Shown: piece by piece, positions 28,892 to 38,900 of the stretch
How the letters are laid out: each line of letters starts with the position of its first letter
Numbering within the stretch: the first letter of the stretch is position 1
Assembly (NCBI GenBank): GCA_016744065.1
Contig: JADGFA010000016.1
Coordinates: forward strand, 1 to 64,000
Length of the DNA stretch: 64,000 nt
Direction of reading: 5' to 3'
Source: Gammaproteobacteria bacterium
Lineage (GTDB): Bacteria > Pseudomonadota > Gammaproteobacteria > SZUA-229
Notes under the pieces: model-generated
Database searches by the model: none
Told to the model about the DNA's origin: nothing
The model's input: only the letters and a program-made list of their open reading frames with translations
Program-made: the position numbers and the translations under genes

Positions 28892-30564
28892 TGCTTAATC
28901 ATATTCGCATCCGTAATTTCGCTATTATTGATCACCTTGATCTGGACTTTAAAAATAAATTAACAACTCTAACCGGTGAAACAGGCGCAGGAAAATCAAT
29001 CTTATTAGGTGCACTTGGGCTTTTACTGGGTGATCGGGCTGATTCTGACAGTGTAAGAAGCGGTTCCAGCAAAGCCGAAATAAGTGCCGAGTTTGATATT
29101 TCAGATTTAGCCGATGTTAATAACTGGCTAGCTAATAAAGAGCTGGATGCAGATGGCGATTGTTTGTTACGTCGCAGGCTAAGTTCTGATGGTCGTTCAA
29201 GAGCTTTTATCAATGGCAGCCCAGTACCATTACAGGACATGCGCCAACTGGGTGAAATGCTGGTTGATATACACGGCCAACATGAACATCAGTCTTTAAT
29301 GAAACCAGATATGCAACGTCAGTTACTAGATGACTATGCTCAACACTCAAAACTACTGGATAATATTAAAAAAGTATTTAGTGACTGGAATAGTAAAAAA
29401 GATAAATTAACTGAACTCCAGGAAGCCTGTAAAGATAAAAATGATCGTGTTGACTTATTACGCTACCAGGTAACTGAACTTGAAGACCTGTCTTTAGCAG
29501 AAGGTGAAACTGAAAAGCTCCAGAATGAACACCAGATTCTGGCCAATGCAGATCAGTTAAGAGAGAACACTTCATCGACTCTAAACAACTTATATGACGC
29601 TGAAGAAGGTAGCATTCATCTGCAACTATCAAAACAGGCTCGTATAATAGAAGACATGTTATCTAAAGATGACAGTCTCAGCCCGGCTTTTGAGATGTTA
29701 TCCGAAGCAATGGTACAAATTGAAGAAACAGCAAGCCTACTACGAGCCTATAAAGACGATTTAAATAACAATCCAGAATATTTCCAGGAAGTTGAAACGC
29801 GACTAGCCACAATTCATGACCTGTCACGTAAACATCATGTTGAACCTGAACAGTTAATTGAACTATCAAACCAGTTAAGGTCCGAGTTAGATGACCTTGA
29901 CAATGCGGATGAAAATTTAAACCATCTAGAAAATGACGTTAGTACATTAAATAAAAAATACAATACACTTGCCAAAAAATTAACCGATTCACGAATTAAA
30001 ACATCTAAAAAACTAAATAAACAAATTAGTGAATCCATGCAAACCCTGGGCATGTCTGGTGGAAAATTTGAAATACAGCTTAGCAAAAAAGACAAAGCAT
30101 CTAACAGTGGGCTTGATCAGATTGAGTACATGGTAAGCACCAACACAGGTCAACCATTTAAAGCACTAGCTAAAACAGCTTCTGGTGGTGAGTTAGCAAG
30201 AATCAGCCTGGCCATTCAAATGATTACAGCCCAACAGGGCCGAATCCCTACATTAATATTTGATGAAGTCGATAGTGGTGTTGGCGGTGGTATCGCAGAA
30301 ATTGTAGGTAAACACTTGCGTATGCTAGGTGAAAGTCGACAGGTTTTCTGCATCACACACCTGCCACAGGTTGCATCACAGGCACATCATCACATGCAGG
30401 TTTATAAGCAAAGCAATGACAAAGAAACTCGCACTGAAATCATTTCATTAGAAATGGAACAACGGGTAGATGAAATTTCCAGAATGCTCGGCGGAATTAA
30501 AATAACCAAACAAACTATAGATCATGCCAGGGATATGCTAAACCGCTCCCAGCTTAATTCTTAA
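28891..30564 (+). CDS. recN: DNA repair protein RecN
   Basis: 557 aa SMC-like ATPase. It has an N-terminal Walker A GETGAGKSILL, a central coiled coil (about 150-400), the signature SGGELARISLAIQMI and Walker B LIFDEVDSGVGG, then a D-loop/H-loop ITHLPQVASQAH. It acts in double-strand break repair. It is coupled to nadK by a 1-bp overlap and convergent with the membrane coiled-coil gene. Confidence 0.97.
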   Translation: MLNHIRIRNFAIIDHLDLDFKNKLTTLTGETGAGKSILLGALGLLLGDRADSDSVRSGSSKAEISAEFDISDLADVNNWLANKELDADGDCLLRRRLSSDGRSRAFINGSPVPLQDMRQLGEMLVDIHGQHEHQSLMKPDMQRQLLDDYAQHSKLLDNIKKVFSDWNSKKDKLTELQEACKDKNDRVDLLRYQVTELEDLSLAEGETEKLQNEHQILANADQLRENTSSTLNNLYDAEEGSIHLQLSKQARIIEDMLSKDDSLSPAFEMLSEAMVQIEETASLLRAYKDDLNNNPEYFQEVETRLATIHDLSRKHHVEPEQLIELSNQLRSELDDLDNADENLNHLENDVSTLNKKYNTLAKKLTDSRIKTSKKLNKQISESMQTLGMSGGKFEIQLSKKDKASNSGLDQIEYMVSTNTGQPFKALAKTASGGELARISLAIQMITAQQGRIPTLIFDEVDSGVGGGIAEIVGKHLRMLGESRQVFCITHLPQVASQAHHHMQVYKQSNDKETRTEIISLEMEQRVDEISRMLGGIKITKQTIDHARDMLNRSQLNS

Positions 30565-30664
30565 AACCTGAAATCAAGACCCGCACAAACTTCTATAAAA
30601 TCATATTATAGAATTTAATTTAGTCTTTATTACGCTCTGGTTTAGCACATTAGTATAATCACAG

Positions 30665-31234
30665 CTACCAGGGTGCAAATGAATTCATAAAGTCCATAGG
30701 CCTGGAAACATTACTGTTCATAACAGATATGTCATAACGCATCTGATTCATAGACATGGAAATATTTCGCATGTTTTTATTCATTTCATTAATATGTACA
30801 ACCTGTGTTTGCATAACCTGTGTCATCTGATTCACATCACCGGAAATCTTTTGCATATTACGGCTTATATTGACCATTTCGGTAGAAACGATAGATATAT
30901 CTTTAGTTACGCTAAATATAAGAAAAAAACCATATATTGCCAACACAACAAAGCTAAACATTGCTGGATAAACAATTAACTGCCAGCGTTTGGCACTTGC
31001 AGTAAATGTATTAGTTAAATCATCTAGACTCTTACTTAAAATTGATTCAACACTATCCTTTATCGTATCATCGTAATAACCAAACATTGATAATTTTTTA
31101 TCACAAATATCTGGTGCATTAGGACATGTGTCAGGATCAGCAGTGCACCCTTGCGTGCCTGGCTCACACTCAATTGCTTCAATTATTACCTCACGAACAT
31201 TTTTTATTTTTCTAGGCTTATGATCTTCGTTCAT
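30665..31234 (-). CDS. Unrecognised membrane protein with C-x6 tetracysteine motif and Met-rich coiled coil
   Basis: 189 aa of no family I can name. The basic N-terminus is followed by four cysteines at 23, 30, 37 and 44, exactly seven residues apart, in a Pro/Asp/Thr-rich stretch. A single transmembrane helix spans about 86-109. The C-terminal half is a Met/Asn-rich predicted coiled coil (about 110-175) ending MDFMNSFAPW. The positive-inside rule puts the cysteines in the cytoplasm and the coiled coil in the periplasm. It is the last gene of the ParA-TPR group (37 bp after the TPR gene) and could link cytosolic ATPase dynamics to the envelope (inference). Confidence 0.7.
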   Translation of the reverse strand: MNEDHKPRKIKNVREVIIEAIECEPGTQGCTADPDTCPNAPDICDKKLSMFGYYDDTIKDSVESILSKSLDDLTNTFTASAKRWQLIVYPAMFSFVVLAIYGFFLIFSVTKDISIVSTEMVNISRNMQKISGDVNQMTQVMQTQVVHINEMNKNMRNISMSMNQMRYDISVMNSNVSRPMDFMNSFAPW

Positions 31235-31270
31235 TACTATTACTATCTCTATTTAATTTAATGGAAAAGA

Positions 31271-32083
31271 TTAACTTGTCTGATTTAATTCAAGCTGCAA
31301 TTTATCTGCAGTTTCTGTATCCAGCCCACGAATAATCCTTAATAGATGTTGTGCCTGATAAGCATCATTTATTTTATTTAATTTTAACGCCGCATTATAA
31401 TAAGCATCACTCGCTTTCTTCCACTTAGATTGCATATAATACAAATTACCTAATTCGCCATAAGCATTAGGGTCTTCGCTTACTACTTCTGTTAGTTGTA
31501 TATAAGCTATTTCAGATTTTTTCAAATCACCATTCCAATAAGCAAGACGAGCTTTAAACAATAATTCCTGCGCATCCAATAACGATGACTTATTAGCTGA
31601 ATCATGCTGCGCCTCTTCTCTGATAAAATCACTCAATGCTTCACTCACAGTGTTTTTCACAGCATTAACGATTTCATCAACGGCTAAAGCACTTTCAACC
31701 TCACCTACAAGCACTTCATCTTCCGTAACAAAATCAGGTTGAGACTCAATATCTTGCTTTTCACTATTAAACTGATCCGGCAACGGCTGCCGAGATGAAT
31801 AATCATTATAATTAGTCACATATTTATTTTTAGAAACATCATCTTTTTCTATTTCTTTACTTGCTACTGAAGATTTAAAATATTGGTTATATAGAGAATC
31901 GTCATTAGTAGCTAACTGATATGATGGCACAACAAAACCAATAGAGTCCGAAAGATCATCAATAACTTTATCTATCGGTTGATTAAAACTTTCCGTAAAT
32001 ATAAAAGCACGATAATAAATCAAAGCCAGTATTGGAAACAAATAAATCATTAGCCATAATATTTTTTTAAGTAAACTAGTCAT
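31271..32083 (-). CDS. Membrane-anchored TPR protein
   Basis: 270 aa. An N-terminal transmembrane helix (about 9-28, ILWLMIYLFPILALIYYRAF) is followed by a long polar, acidic linker. The C-terminal TPR-like helices (about 165-260) include LLFKARLAYWNGDLKKSEIA and AYGELGNLYYMQSKWKKASD. It starts 12 bp after the ParA gene and precedes the tetracysteine gene. Fixed spacing suggests the three function together; a scaffold or adaptor role is inferred. Confidence 0.75.
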   Translation of the reverse strand: MTSLLKKILWLMIYLFPILALIYYRAFIFTESFNQPIDKVIDDLSDSIGFVVPSYQLATNDDSLYNQYFKSSVASKEIEKDDVSKNKYVTNYNDYSSRQPLPDQFNSEKQDIESQPDFVTEDEVLVGEVESALAVDEIVNAVKNTVSEALSDFIREEAQHDSANKSSLLDAQELLFKARLAYWNGDLKKSEIAYIQLTEVVSEDPNAYGELGNLYYMQSKWKKASDAYYNAALKLNKINDAYQAQHLLRIIRGLDTETADKLQLELNQTS

Positions 32084-32095
32084 TTTTAACTCCAG

Positions 32096-32719
32096 TTAAG
32101 CTAGCTCAACATATAACGCTGACGCTAGCATATTAAACTCTTTTGCACTTTTACTATTAGGTGCAATCTCATTAATAGACATGCCTTCACTTAGAGTACG
32201 TCTAAACATCGTCCTCTGACAAAGCCTGTAAGGTAGAACTTTAATGCTTTTTATACCGTTTAAAGCTTCTTCTGTTTCATCAGATTCACGCACAATTTTA
32301 TTAGTATCTGCACGGTTAACAAACGCCAGTAATTCTAATGCTTTATTATCTGGAACACATTCTTTAACAATTTTTAAAAATCGCTGTGTAGCCCATAAAT
32401 CTGGCTGACTAGGTGAAACAGGAATTAGCACACGATCTGCCTTACTTATTGCTTTTTTCATATCCTGCATATTTGAAGCCCCCACATCAATGAGTATATT
32501 TTTATCAAAACAATGATACAGTTCATTAATATCTGTTAATACATCAAGCTCTTCAAATTGTTCATCTTTTCTTACCTCAGCAACATCTGACAAAGTCCCC
32601 TGAGGATCAAGATCAAACGTTGTAACATGCTCACCCTGCTCTTTAAGCCAAAGCGCAAGATTAAATAAAACCGTACTTTTACCTGATCCACCTTTTAGAT
32701 TTGCAATAACTGTAATCAA
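32096..32719 (-). CDS. ParA/MinD-family ATPase
   Basis: 207 aa from a TTG at 32719 that places the protein start directly before ITVIANLKGGSGKST, as in all ParA proteins; AGGT lies about 10 nt upstream. The longer frame starts at 32785 inside the preceding gene. The deviant Walker A KGGSGKST has both lysines, and DLDPQGTLSD and ILIDVGA are the Walker A' and B regions. It has no N-terminal HTH, so it is a type Ib-like or orphan ParA rather than a plasmid repressor. No parB or parS-like site is nearby. Such ATPases position cargo on the nucleoid; its neighbours suggest a protein or granule cargo. Confidence 0.88.
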   Translation of the reverse strand: MITVIANLKGGSGKSTVLFNLALWLKEQGEHVTTFDLDPQGTLSDVAEVRKDEQFEELDVLTDINELYHCFDKNILIDVGASNMQDMKKAISKADRVLIPVSPSQPDLWATQRFLKIVKECVPDNKALELLAFVNRADTNKIVRESDETEEALNGIKSIKVLPYRLCQRTMFRRTLSEGMSINEIAPNSKSAKEFNMLASALYVELA

Positions 32720-32726
32720 TGTATAT

Positions 32727-33527
32727 CTACCTGTATTGTTGCGTCGGGTTTGTCGGCATTTGATGAGATGACCTCTGCTGTACACCGTATAAAGGCAATT
32801 GATCTGGACGTATCATTTTATAATTATCAGGAACATCAAAAATAGTTTTCTTCTGTATTCCCACTTTTATATTCTTTAACTCTCTGACATAACCACCTGG
32901 TAACTCTTCTTTTATAGAAATCTCCAATTGAGGGTCATACCATTGATACGAACAAACCGTTGAGCCATCAGGGCGACTGATCGTTCTTATCCATCTTTCT
33001 GTTTTGCGACCATTTATTTTTTCTTTTTTTTCCAGCTTCATTTCAGCCATAGAACCATCATTAAAAAACTCACGTATTGCCAGCTGCCTTTTTACATCCA
33101 CCCAATGTAATGTCCTAATATGCTTTCCCTGCTTAATAGCAACAATTTGCCATTTCTGTGTATCTCTTCCATTTATAAACTCATTACCCAACAAAGCACA
33201 GGTTACATTTTTAATTCGATTACAGGGGCTATTATCCTGATCAACCCTTTGCTTCTCTACTGACATTTCAATATATTGCTGATGCCTGGTATTTATCTTT
33301 ATCATTTTTCCTTTAAAAGGAAAAATGATATCAATAATAACCCCATCACGTGTCTGCACCTCTGTACGCACCGCATTTTTCCCAACAAATAATTTACTTA
33401 TGGTGGAATCCTGGCCTGGTATAGATACAACAGCATCCGCTGAAAACTCTTTATCAACAATTGAAGCATAACTAATATCAGTTAAGCTTGCTAACATCAC
33501 TGACAATATCAAAGATTTAAAAATCAT
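32727..33527 (-). CDS. Periplasmic DUF4412/LolA-like protein
   Basis: 266 aa with a signal peptide (about 1-21, ending DISYAS). The mature part is rich in antiparallel strands and contains KEFSADAVVSIPGQDSTISK and a repeated WxxxxxRPDGSTxxxxQWYDP-like section, resembling outer-membrane lipoprotein-sorting/DUF4412 folds that hold hydrophobic ligands. The C-terminal tail is Gln/Pro/Ser-rich. It ends 7 bp before the ParA start. The cargo is unknown; a lipid or hydrophobic carrier role is inferred from the fold resemblance. Confidence 0.6.
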   Translation of the reverse strand: MIFKSLILSVMLASLTDISYASIVDKEFSADAVVSIPGQDSTISKLFVGKNAVRTEVQTRDGVIIDIIFPFKGKMIKINTRHQQYIEMSVEKQRVDQDNSPCNRIKNVTCALLGNEFINGRDTQKWQIVAIKQGKHIRTLHWVDVKRQLAIREFFNDGSMAEMKLEKKEKINGRKTERWIRTISRPDGSTVCSYQWYDPQLEISIKEELPGGYVRELKNIKVGIQKKTIFDVPDNYKMIRPDQLPLYGVQQRSSHQMPTNPTQQYR

Positions 33528-33739
33528 GGACTTTGCCTACTAGATATCACATTAAAATCAATTAAAAACATCTTTTAATATACACCTGAACTTTAATTTA
33601 AACTTTTAATCAGAAGTTATAATATAGCTCTGAACAAAACTACACATATATCTATATTTACAAATCACAAAACATTTTAGATACATGCTTAAATTTAATA
33701 AACGTACATCCCTGTACATTTTAATAACATATTAATTAC

Positions 33740-34195
33740 TTACTGAGCGGGTGCAGGCACGGGTGCTGGCACTGGTGCTGGGCCATAACCTGGATAACCA
33801 CCATAAGGTGCTCCATAACCATAAGGCGCACCATAGCCATTTCCATAAGGCGCGCCATAACCATAAGGTGCACCATTTCCATAACCATTAAAACGGTTAT
33901 ACCCATTATAATTATAATTATTATTACCATATCCATTACCATAACCGTTGCCATAACCATTACCACGGCCATTTCCATTCATATTAAAATCCATTCCACC
34001 ATTTCCAAGAAAGTCCCCCATTCCCCAGCCGTTACCATTACCATTACCATTATTATTCCAGCCATTATTATTACCCCAGCCGTTATTACCTCCGCCATTA
34101 TTATTGAAGGGCCCCCACCATGCATCTGCCACCATTGGGGTAGCAAGTGCTCCTAATAGAGCTACTGCTGATATAATTTTAGATATTTTTTTCAT
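33740..34195 (-). CDS. Sulfur globule protein-like Gly/Asn/Tyr-rich secreted protein
   Basis: 151 aa. The signal peptide (about 1-25) ends MVADA and the mature protein starts [11 protein letters not shown], the typical start of sulfur globule envelope proteins of purple and colourless sulfur bacteria. The body consists of Gly-Asn and GYGNGYGN repeats followed by [15 protein letters not shown] repeats, and it ends in an Ala-Pro-Val tail ([13 protein letters not shown]). Sulfur globule proteins coat periplasmic sulfur stores. The assignment rests on composition and the WWGPF start, since repeats give little homology. It is preceded by two near-palindromic copies of the sigma-54 activator operator core. 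Confidence 0.75.
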   Translation of the reverse strand: MKKISKIISAVALLGALATPMVADAWWGPFNNNGGGNNGWGNNNGWNNNGNGNGNGWGMGDFLGNGGMDFNMNGNGRGNGYGNGYGNGYGNNNYNYNGYNRFNGYGNGAPYGYGAPYGNGYGAPYGYGAPYGGYPGYGPAPVPAPVPAPAQ

Positions 34196-34252
34196 CGTAA
34201 AGTCCTCGATTGTAAGTAGATAAAATTTTTCCTGAAGATCTTTATCTTCTAA

Positions 34253-34285
34253 TCAAACATGTTGCGGAAAATTCAACATGCGGCA
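34253..34285. promoter_or_regulatory. Two imperfect TGCAACATGTTGCA-like sites upstream of the sulfur-globule-like gene
   Basis: TCAAACATGTTGCG (34253-34266) and TTCAACATGCGGCA (34272-34285) each match 11 of 14 positions of the core of the perfect palindrome at 41861-41880. Their centres are 19 bp apart, about two helical turns. They lie 58-90 bp upstream of the start codon. I see no -24/-12 element between them and the gene. Confidence 0.5.
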
Positions 34286-34316
34286 ACTAAATCTAATTTC
34301 GATTTAAGTTAAATAA

Positions 34317-34928
34317 TCACCACCTATATGGGCTTAAATACCTCATATCAGGTCTGAAATATGGAATTCCATATCCATACCCAGGATTTGCATACATTGG
34401 AGAAAAACCTGCCGAATTAGTATAAGTGGGAAAACGCCCAACTATTGGTAATAAAGATGGATTCCTATTTGGATTCAATAACAAATTATCATTGCTAAAA
34501 ACTTGATACTTAGGCTTTTTATTAGCATGTACATTATTATTCACTATTGATTCTTTATTATTTTTAATAATTTTTTTAGAAAATTTATCAGGTACAACTC
34601 CCCATGGACGCACACCATTAATACCAGGAAAATCATTATCTGCTGGTTTTTTTATTGCCCAGGGATTAACCGATTTTCTCTGCGGTTCAGTTAATGAAAA
34701 TCTTCTTGTGTCATAATTTTCTGTAGCAACAGAAGCATATTTCATATTATTTTGTAACATAAAATTTGAACCACTTTTCCATTTTTTCAGATCATAAGTT
34801 TTACCCATATCATTATGATTAGCATGTGTTCTATACACCCTGTCATAGTCACTAAAGCCTGTAACAGGAAACAACACGAACATTGAAAAACCAGAAATTA
34901 ACATGATTTGTATTTTAAATTTATTCAT
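34317..34928 (-). CDS. Unrecognised secreted protein, Asn/Pro/Tyr-rich
   Basis: 203 aa with a signal peptide (about 1-25). The mature protein has no domain I recognise. It contains NPWAIKKP and RPWGVVPDKF short Trp-Pro motifs around 90-115, a basic Asn-rich middle, and a Tyr/Pro/Gly-rich C-terminus (MYANPGYGYGIPYFRPDMRY) ending in YRW. The Gly/Tyr-rich end is compositionally like the neighbouring sulfur-globule-like protein, so a structural partner of the same extracytoplasmic assembly is possible. It lies 24 bp downstream of the next secreted-protein gene. Confidence 0.65.
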   Translation of the reverse strand: MNKFKIQIMLISGFSMFVLFPVTGFSDYDRVYRTHANHNDMGKTYDLKKWKSGSNFMLQNNMKYASVATENYDTRRFSLTEPQRKSVNPWAIKKPADNDFPGINGVRPWGVVPDKFSKKIIKNNKESIVNNNVHANKKPKYQVFSNDNLLLNPNRNPSLLPIVGRFPTYTNSAGFSPMYANPGYGYGIPYFRPDMRYLSPYRW

Positions 34929-34952
34929 AAACCCCTCTTAAAACTGAATTTA

Positions 34953-35882
34953 TTATCGTGAATATTGATTATATGGGTTAGTATTTGGCTGCCTCATAAA
35001 CATCGGAACTGATACAGGTGGATATTGTCGGGCTAAAGGCATATTAAAACCAGGTGCTCGATATAGTTGATTACCCTGAAAACCTCTCTGATACATACCC
35101 TGGGGCATAGGACGATAAAATTGATTAGAAACATTGTTTCTTTGAATAGCCTGCTGCTTATACATCATAGGGTGCTTCTGCATGATGTTTGGCTGTAGCG
35201 CTCTACCCTCTGATTTTTTCGGCGCCTCATTAAAAAACACAGGCTGTTTTATAGTGTAATTATATGGTGAGGCTGCTTTACCCTGAACTCCATAACCGGC
35301 AACAACTGAATTTTTTTTCATTATTTCCAATTGTTTTTGTTGCTGACTTATCATTCTATTTTTAATCCAGTCAGGTAACTCTTTAATTTTTTCAATTTCA
35401 TTTTTCTGATTTTCAGAAAACCGGCTTAATTCGTCCTGCCAGTATTTTTTCATTTTTTTGTTATTTTCAGTAATCCATTTTTTACTTTCTTCATTCCGCT
35501 GCATTGCTAATGCATCTATTTTTTTTAAATATTCTGAAAAATCATTTTCATTTTCTTTATTACGACTCTCATTATCTTTAAACATTTTTTCTATTTTATC
35601 TCTATTTTCCTGCTGCTTACCCTGCCATTCTGATTCATTTAAGACTCCACTATTAACAGGAAAATTACTAAAGTTTTGAAGCATCATACTTTTATTATAA
35701 TTATAAGGATTAACCTTTCCCTGACGTGAACCAAATGGAACAAATATGGGAGGTGAATTACTCATAATAGACTTGTATGGACCAGGTGGCGGCATAATCT
35801 GATTACTTTCAACCACCGTTGCCTTTAGCTGCATGCTTACTAGTATTAACCCTGCTATAGATATTACCTTTACCATTTTCAT
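34953..35882 (-). CDS. Unrecognised secreted protein with charged helical core and Pro/Met/Tyr-rich ends
   Basis: 309 aa with a signal peptide (about 1-21). The N-terminal part is Pro/Asn-rich (PPPGPYKSIMSNSPPIFVPF). The centre (about 85-195) is a highly charged Lys/Glu/Asn helix or coiled coil. The last 110 residues are rich in Met, Pro, Gln, Tyr and Arg (PMPQGMYQRGFQGNQLYRAP). No known family is recognised. It follows the RND pump gene by 53 bp and precedes the other secreted protein by 24 bp, so it belongs to the same transcription unit. A disordered matrix or envelope role is inferred from composition only. Confidence 0.65.
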   Translation of the reverse strand: MKMVKVISIAGLILVSMQLKATVVESNQIMPPPGPYKSIMSNSPPIFVPFGSRQGKVNPYNYNKSMMLQNFSNFPVNSGVLNESEWQGKQQENRDKIEKMFKDNESRNKENENDFSEYLKKIDALAMQRNEESKKWITENNKKMKKYWQDELSRFSENQKNEIEKIKELPDWIKNRMISQQQKQLEIMKKNSVVAGYGVQGKAASPYNYTIKQPVFFNEAPKKSEGRALQPNIMQKHPMMYKQQAIQRNNVSNQFYRPMPQGMYQRGFQGNQLYRAPGFNMPLARQYPPVSVPMFMRQPNTNPYNQYSR

Positions 35883-35935
35883 AACCTTATCCTACTAAAT
35901 TCGTTTATTACCCGATTAAAACCATAAGCTTAAAC

Positions 35936-38900
35936 CTATGATTTATCCCCTGAGTCATTTTCATCAATATCGTTTTTTAACTGAATGCCTCTACGTTTCT
36001 TTACTACGGATTTTTTCTTAGGTAGCGATTTTTTCTTTGTTGCGGCCTTCTTTTTAGGCGCTTTCTTTTTAGGCTCTTTTTTAGAAACTGGTTTTTCTGT
36101 TGTTTTTTTCTGCCTGGCTTCTGGCTCCGAAGGCTCTGGCGGCATGTCAACAACTGCCTCTGAAGCATATTCAGGTGCTACACCAAATACACTGTCATAA
36201 GACATTTTCACCATCATTACTAACATACGACCTATATAAAACAACCATGTTGCTCCATTTATTACAGCAGAATAAAGACTCATCCATAATGGTAATTTAT
36301 ATTCTTCTGGTTCATCTCGATAAACAATAATGTCACCATTAACATCACAGCAATAATAAAAATGTTTCTTAATACTGATACAACCTAGTGGAATAACTAT
36401 CAGTGTTAATATCGTTGCAACACCAGCACCAAACAACAAACTAACTGCCATACCCTTAAAAATAAGGTCATCAAGAATCATGTATGAGCCGGCCATTAAC
36501 GTTAATGCTGTAATTAAAATAGGACGCATACGCGCCTTACCCGCATTAATAACAGCTTCATTTATTTCACGACCTTCAGAGACTTCGTGTTTTACAAACT
36601 CAACCAGTAAAATCGAATTTCTAACAACAATACCTGCGAGTGCAATAAAACCAATCATAGAGGTTGCTGTAAATTCAGCACCTGTAATCATGTGTCCAGG
36701 AATAATACCAATTAAGGTAAGTGGAATAGGTGCCATGATCAGACCACCCAATGTAAAATCCTTAAATTCCCAGACAATTAAACCGTAGATAAGCAACATG
36801 GCCGCCATAAATGCCCCGCCCATATCACGAAAAGTTTCATAGGTTACTGTCCACTCCCCTCCCCACTCAAACGCAGACTTAAAATCATCTTCTGGTGGCC
36901 CAAGTAACCCCATGGGCATACCTGTTATAACTTCTCCATCAGGTGTTACATAGTTTTCCAGTAAATCTTCAACAGCAAACATACCGTAAATAGGCGCACC
37001 CAAACGCCCTGTCATTTCACCTGTTACATATTCAACATCACGTAAATCTTTGTGGTAAACAATTGGGTCCTCTGTTGCACGCACAAAACGACCTAATTCA
37101 GTTAAAGGAATTGACTCCTCATTTACGCCGATAATTGGCATATTACCCAGACGGTTGATTTCAGAACGAACCCCCATAGGAGCCTGAATTACGATATACG
37201 TAGGCTCAAGAAGCCTTCCTTTTTTAACATCACCTAATTGATAACCCCCCATAACCATTGCAAGGGTCTGATTTATTTTATTTACAGATACACCCAGACG
37301 CGCTGCTTTTTTAGTATCAACTTCAAAGCGCCAGTAGTCATACTCATCTGTCATGTAATTATCAACATCAACAATACCTTCTGCCTGTTCGAAAATATTA
37401 GTCATGTCTTCTGCTACCTGACGACGCGTTCTTTCATCAGGACCATAGATTTCTGCAACAACCGTCTGTAAAACAGGTGGTCCTGGAGGCATTTCAACAA
37501 TCTGAATTTTAGCCCCCAGCTCATCAGCAATTGGCTTTAGTAATTCACGGGCATTAACTGCAATATCATGACTCAAACGCTCACGGTCATTTTTATTCTG
37601 TAACATTATCTGAATATCAGCCTGCCATGGTTGCTTACGCAAATAATAATGCCGTACCATGCCATTAAAATTAAATGGTGATGCTGTACCAACATAAGTT
37701 TGAATGGACGTTATTTCAGGAATCTCCTGTAACTTTGTAGCCAAACGTGAAGTTAAATTTGCAGTTACTGGCAATGCCGTTCCCTCAGGCATATTAACAA
37801 CAACATTAAATTCAGGTTTATTATCAAACGGCAACATTTTTACAGTCACTGCCTGTATAGAAAAAAGCCAACAAGATATAACGGTTAATACAATAAGTGA
37901 GACTAAAAAGGCATTGCCTATAAATTTATTATTTATAAGCGGTTTAATAACAGGTTCATAAAAACGCCCAATCAGTGCAATTTGTTTTTCTTCTTTTTTC
38001 TCAGCTTTTTTCAATGCTTCCAGGTCAGGTCGTAAACGCATTGCAAACCAGGGAACAAAAATAAAGGCTGCAAGTAAAGACAAAAACATGGCGACAGAAC
38101 CTAGTACAGGTATTGGACGCATATAAGGCCCCATAAGGCCACTGACAAACCCCATGGCGAGTAACGCAGCTATAATCGCGAATGTAGCCATGATAGTCGG
38201 ATTACCTACTTCACGAACCGCATCAATTGCAATATTAGTTGAGGTTACACCTGCTTTTAACCACCGACGAAAAATATTTTCTACCACAACAGTTGCGTCA
38301 TCTACCAGAATACCAATGGTAAATACCAGTGCAAATAAACTCACTCGGTCAATCGTGTAGTCAATTATCCAGGCGCCCCAGATAGTCATTAAAATAACAA
38401 CAGGTATAACAAAAATAACAACAGATGCTGCACGTATGCCTAAACCAATAAGACATAAAATAGCAACTGCTACAGTAGCCTCAAATAATGCCAGTAATAA
38501 TTCATTAACTTTATCATTAGCCGTTTTTCCATAATCTCGAGTAATACTTACTTCAACATTATCTGGAATCAGGTGTCCTTTTAATGAATCCAGTTTGGCA
38601 ATAAGTGCTCTTGCAATTGAAACACCATTGGTACCCAGTTTTTTGGCTACTGCAATCGTTACCGCCTGTGAACCTGTCGTTCTGGGGCCATCACCCTCAA
38701 AGGCTGGCCCCGTTGCATATGTAACCATTTGAGACGTTTCTTCTGGTGCCTGATAAACATGGGCTATATCACGTACATAAACCGGAGAACCATTACGAAC
38801 AGCAACAACAAGATTTGCTACGTCCTGCGCATTATTTAAAAATGCACCGGTATAAACATTAAACGTTCTGTTTGCGCCTTCAATATTCCCTGCAGATATT

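Noticed and set aside
32096-32785. Plasmid-type partition locus around the ParA ATPase
   Set aside because: No ParB gene or tandem parS-like repeats; the surroundings are chromosomal genes.
33736-33978. Met/Ile/Val-rich ORF overlapping the sulfur-globule-like gene
   Set aside because: It is the other-frame translation of the Gly/Asn/Tyr repeats; composition is an artefact of repetitive codons.
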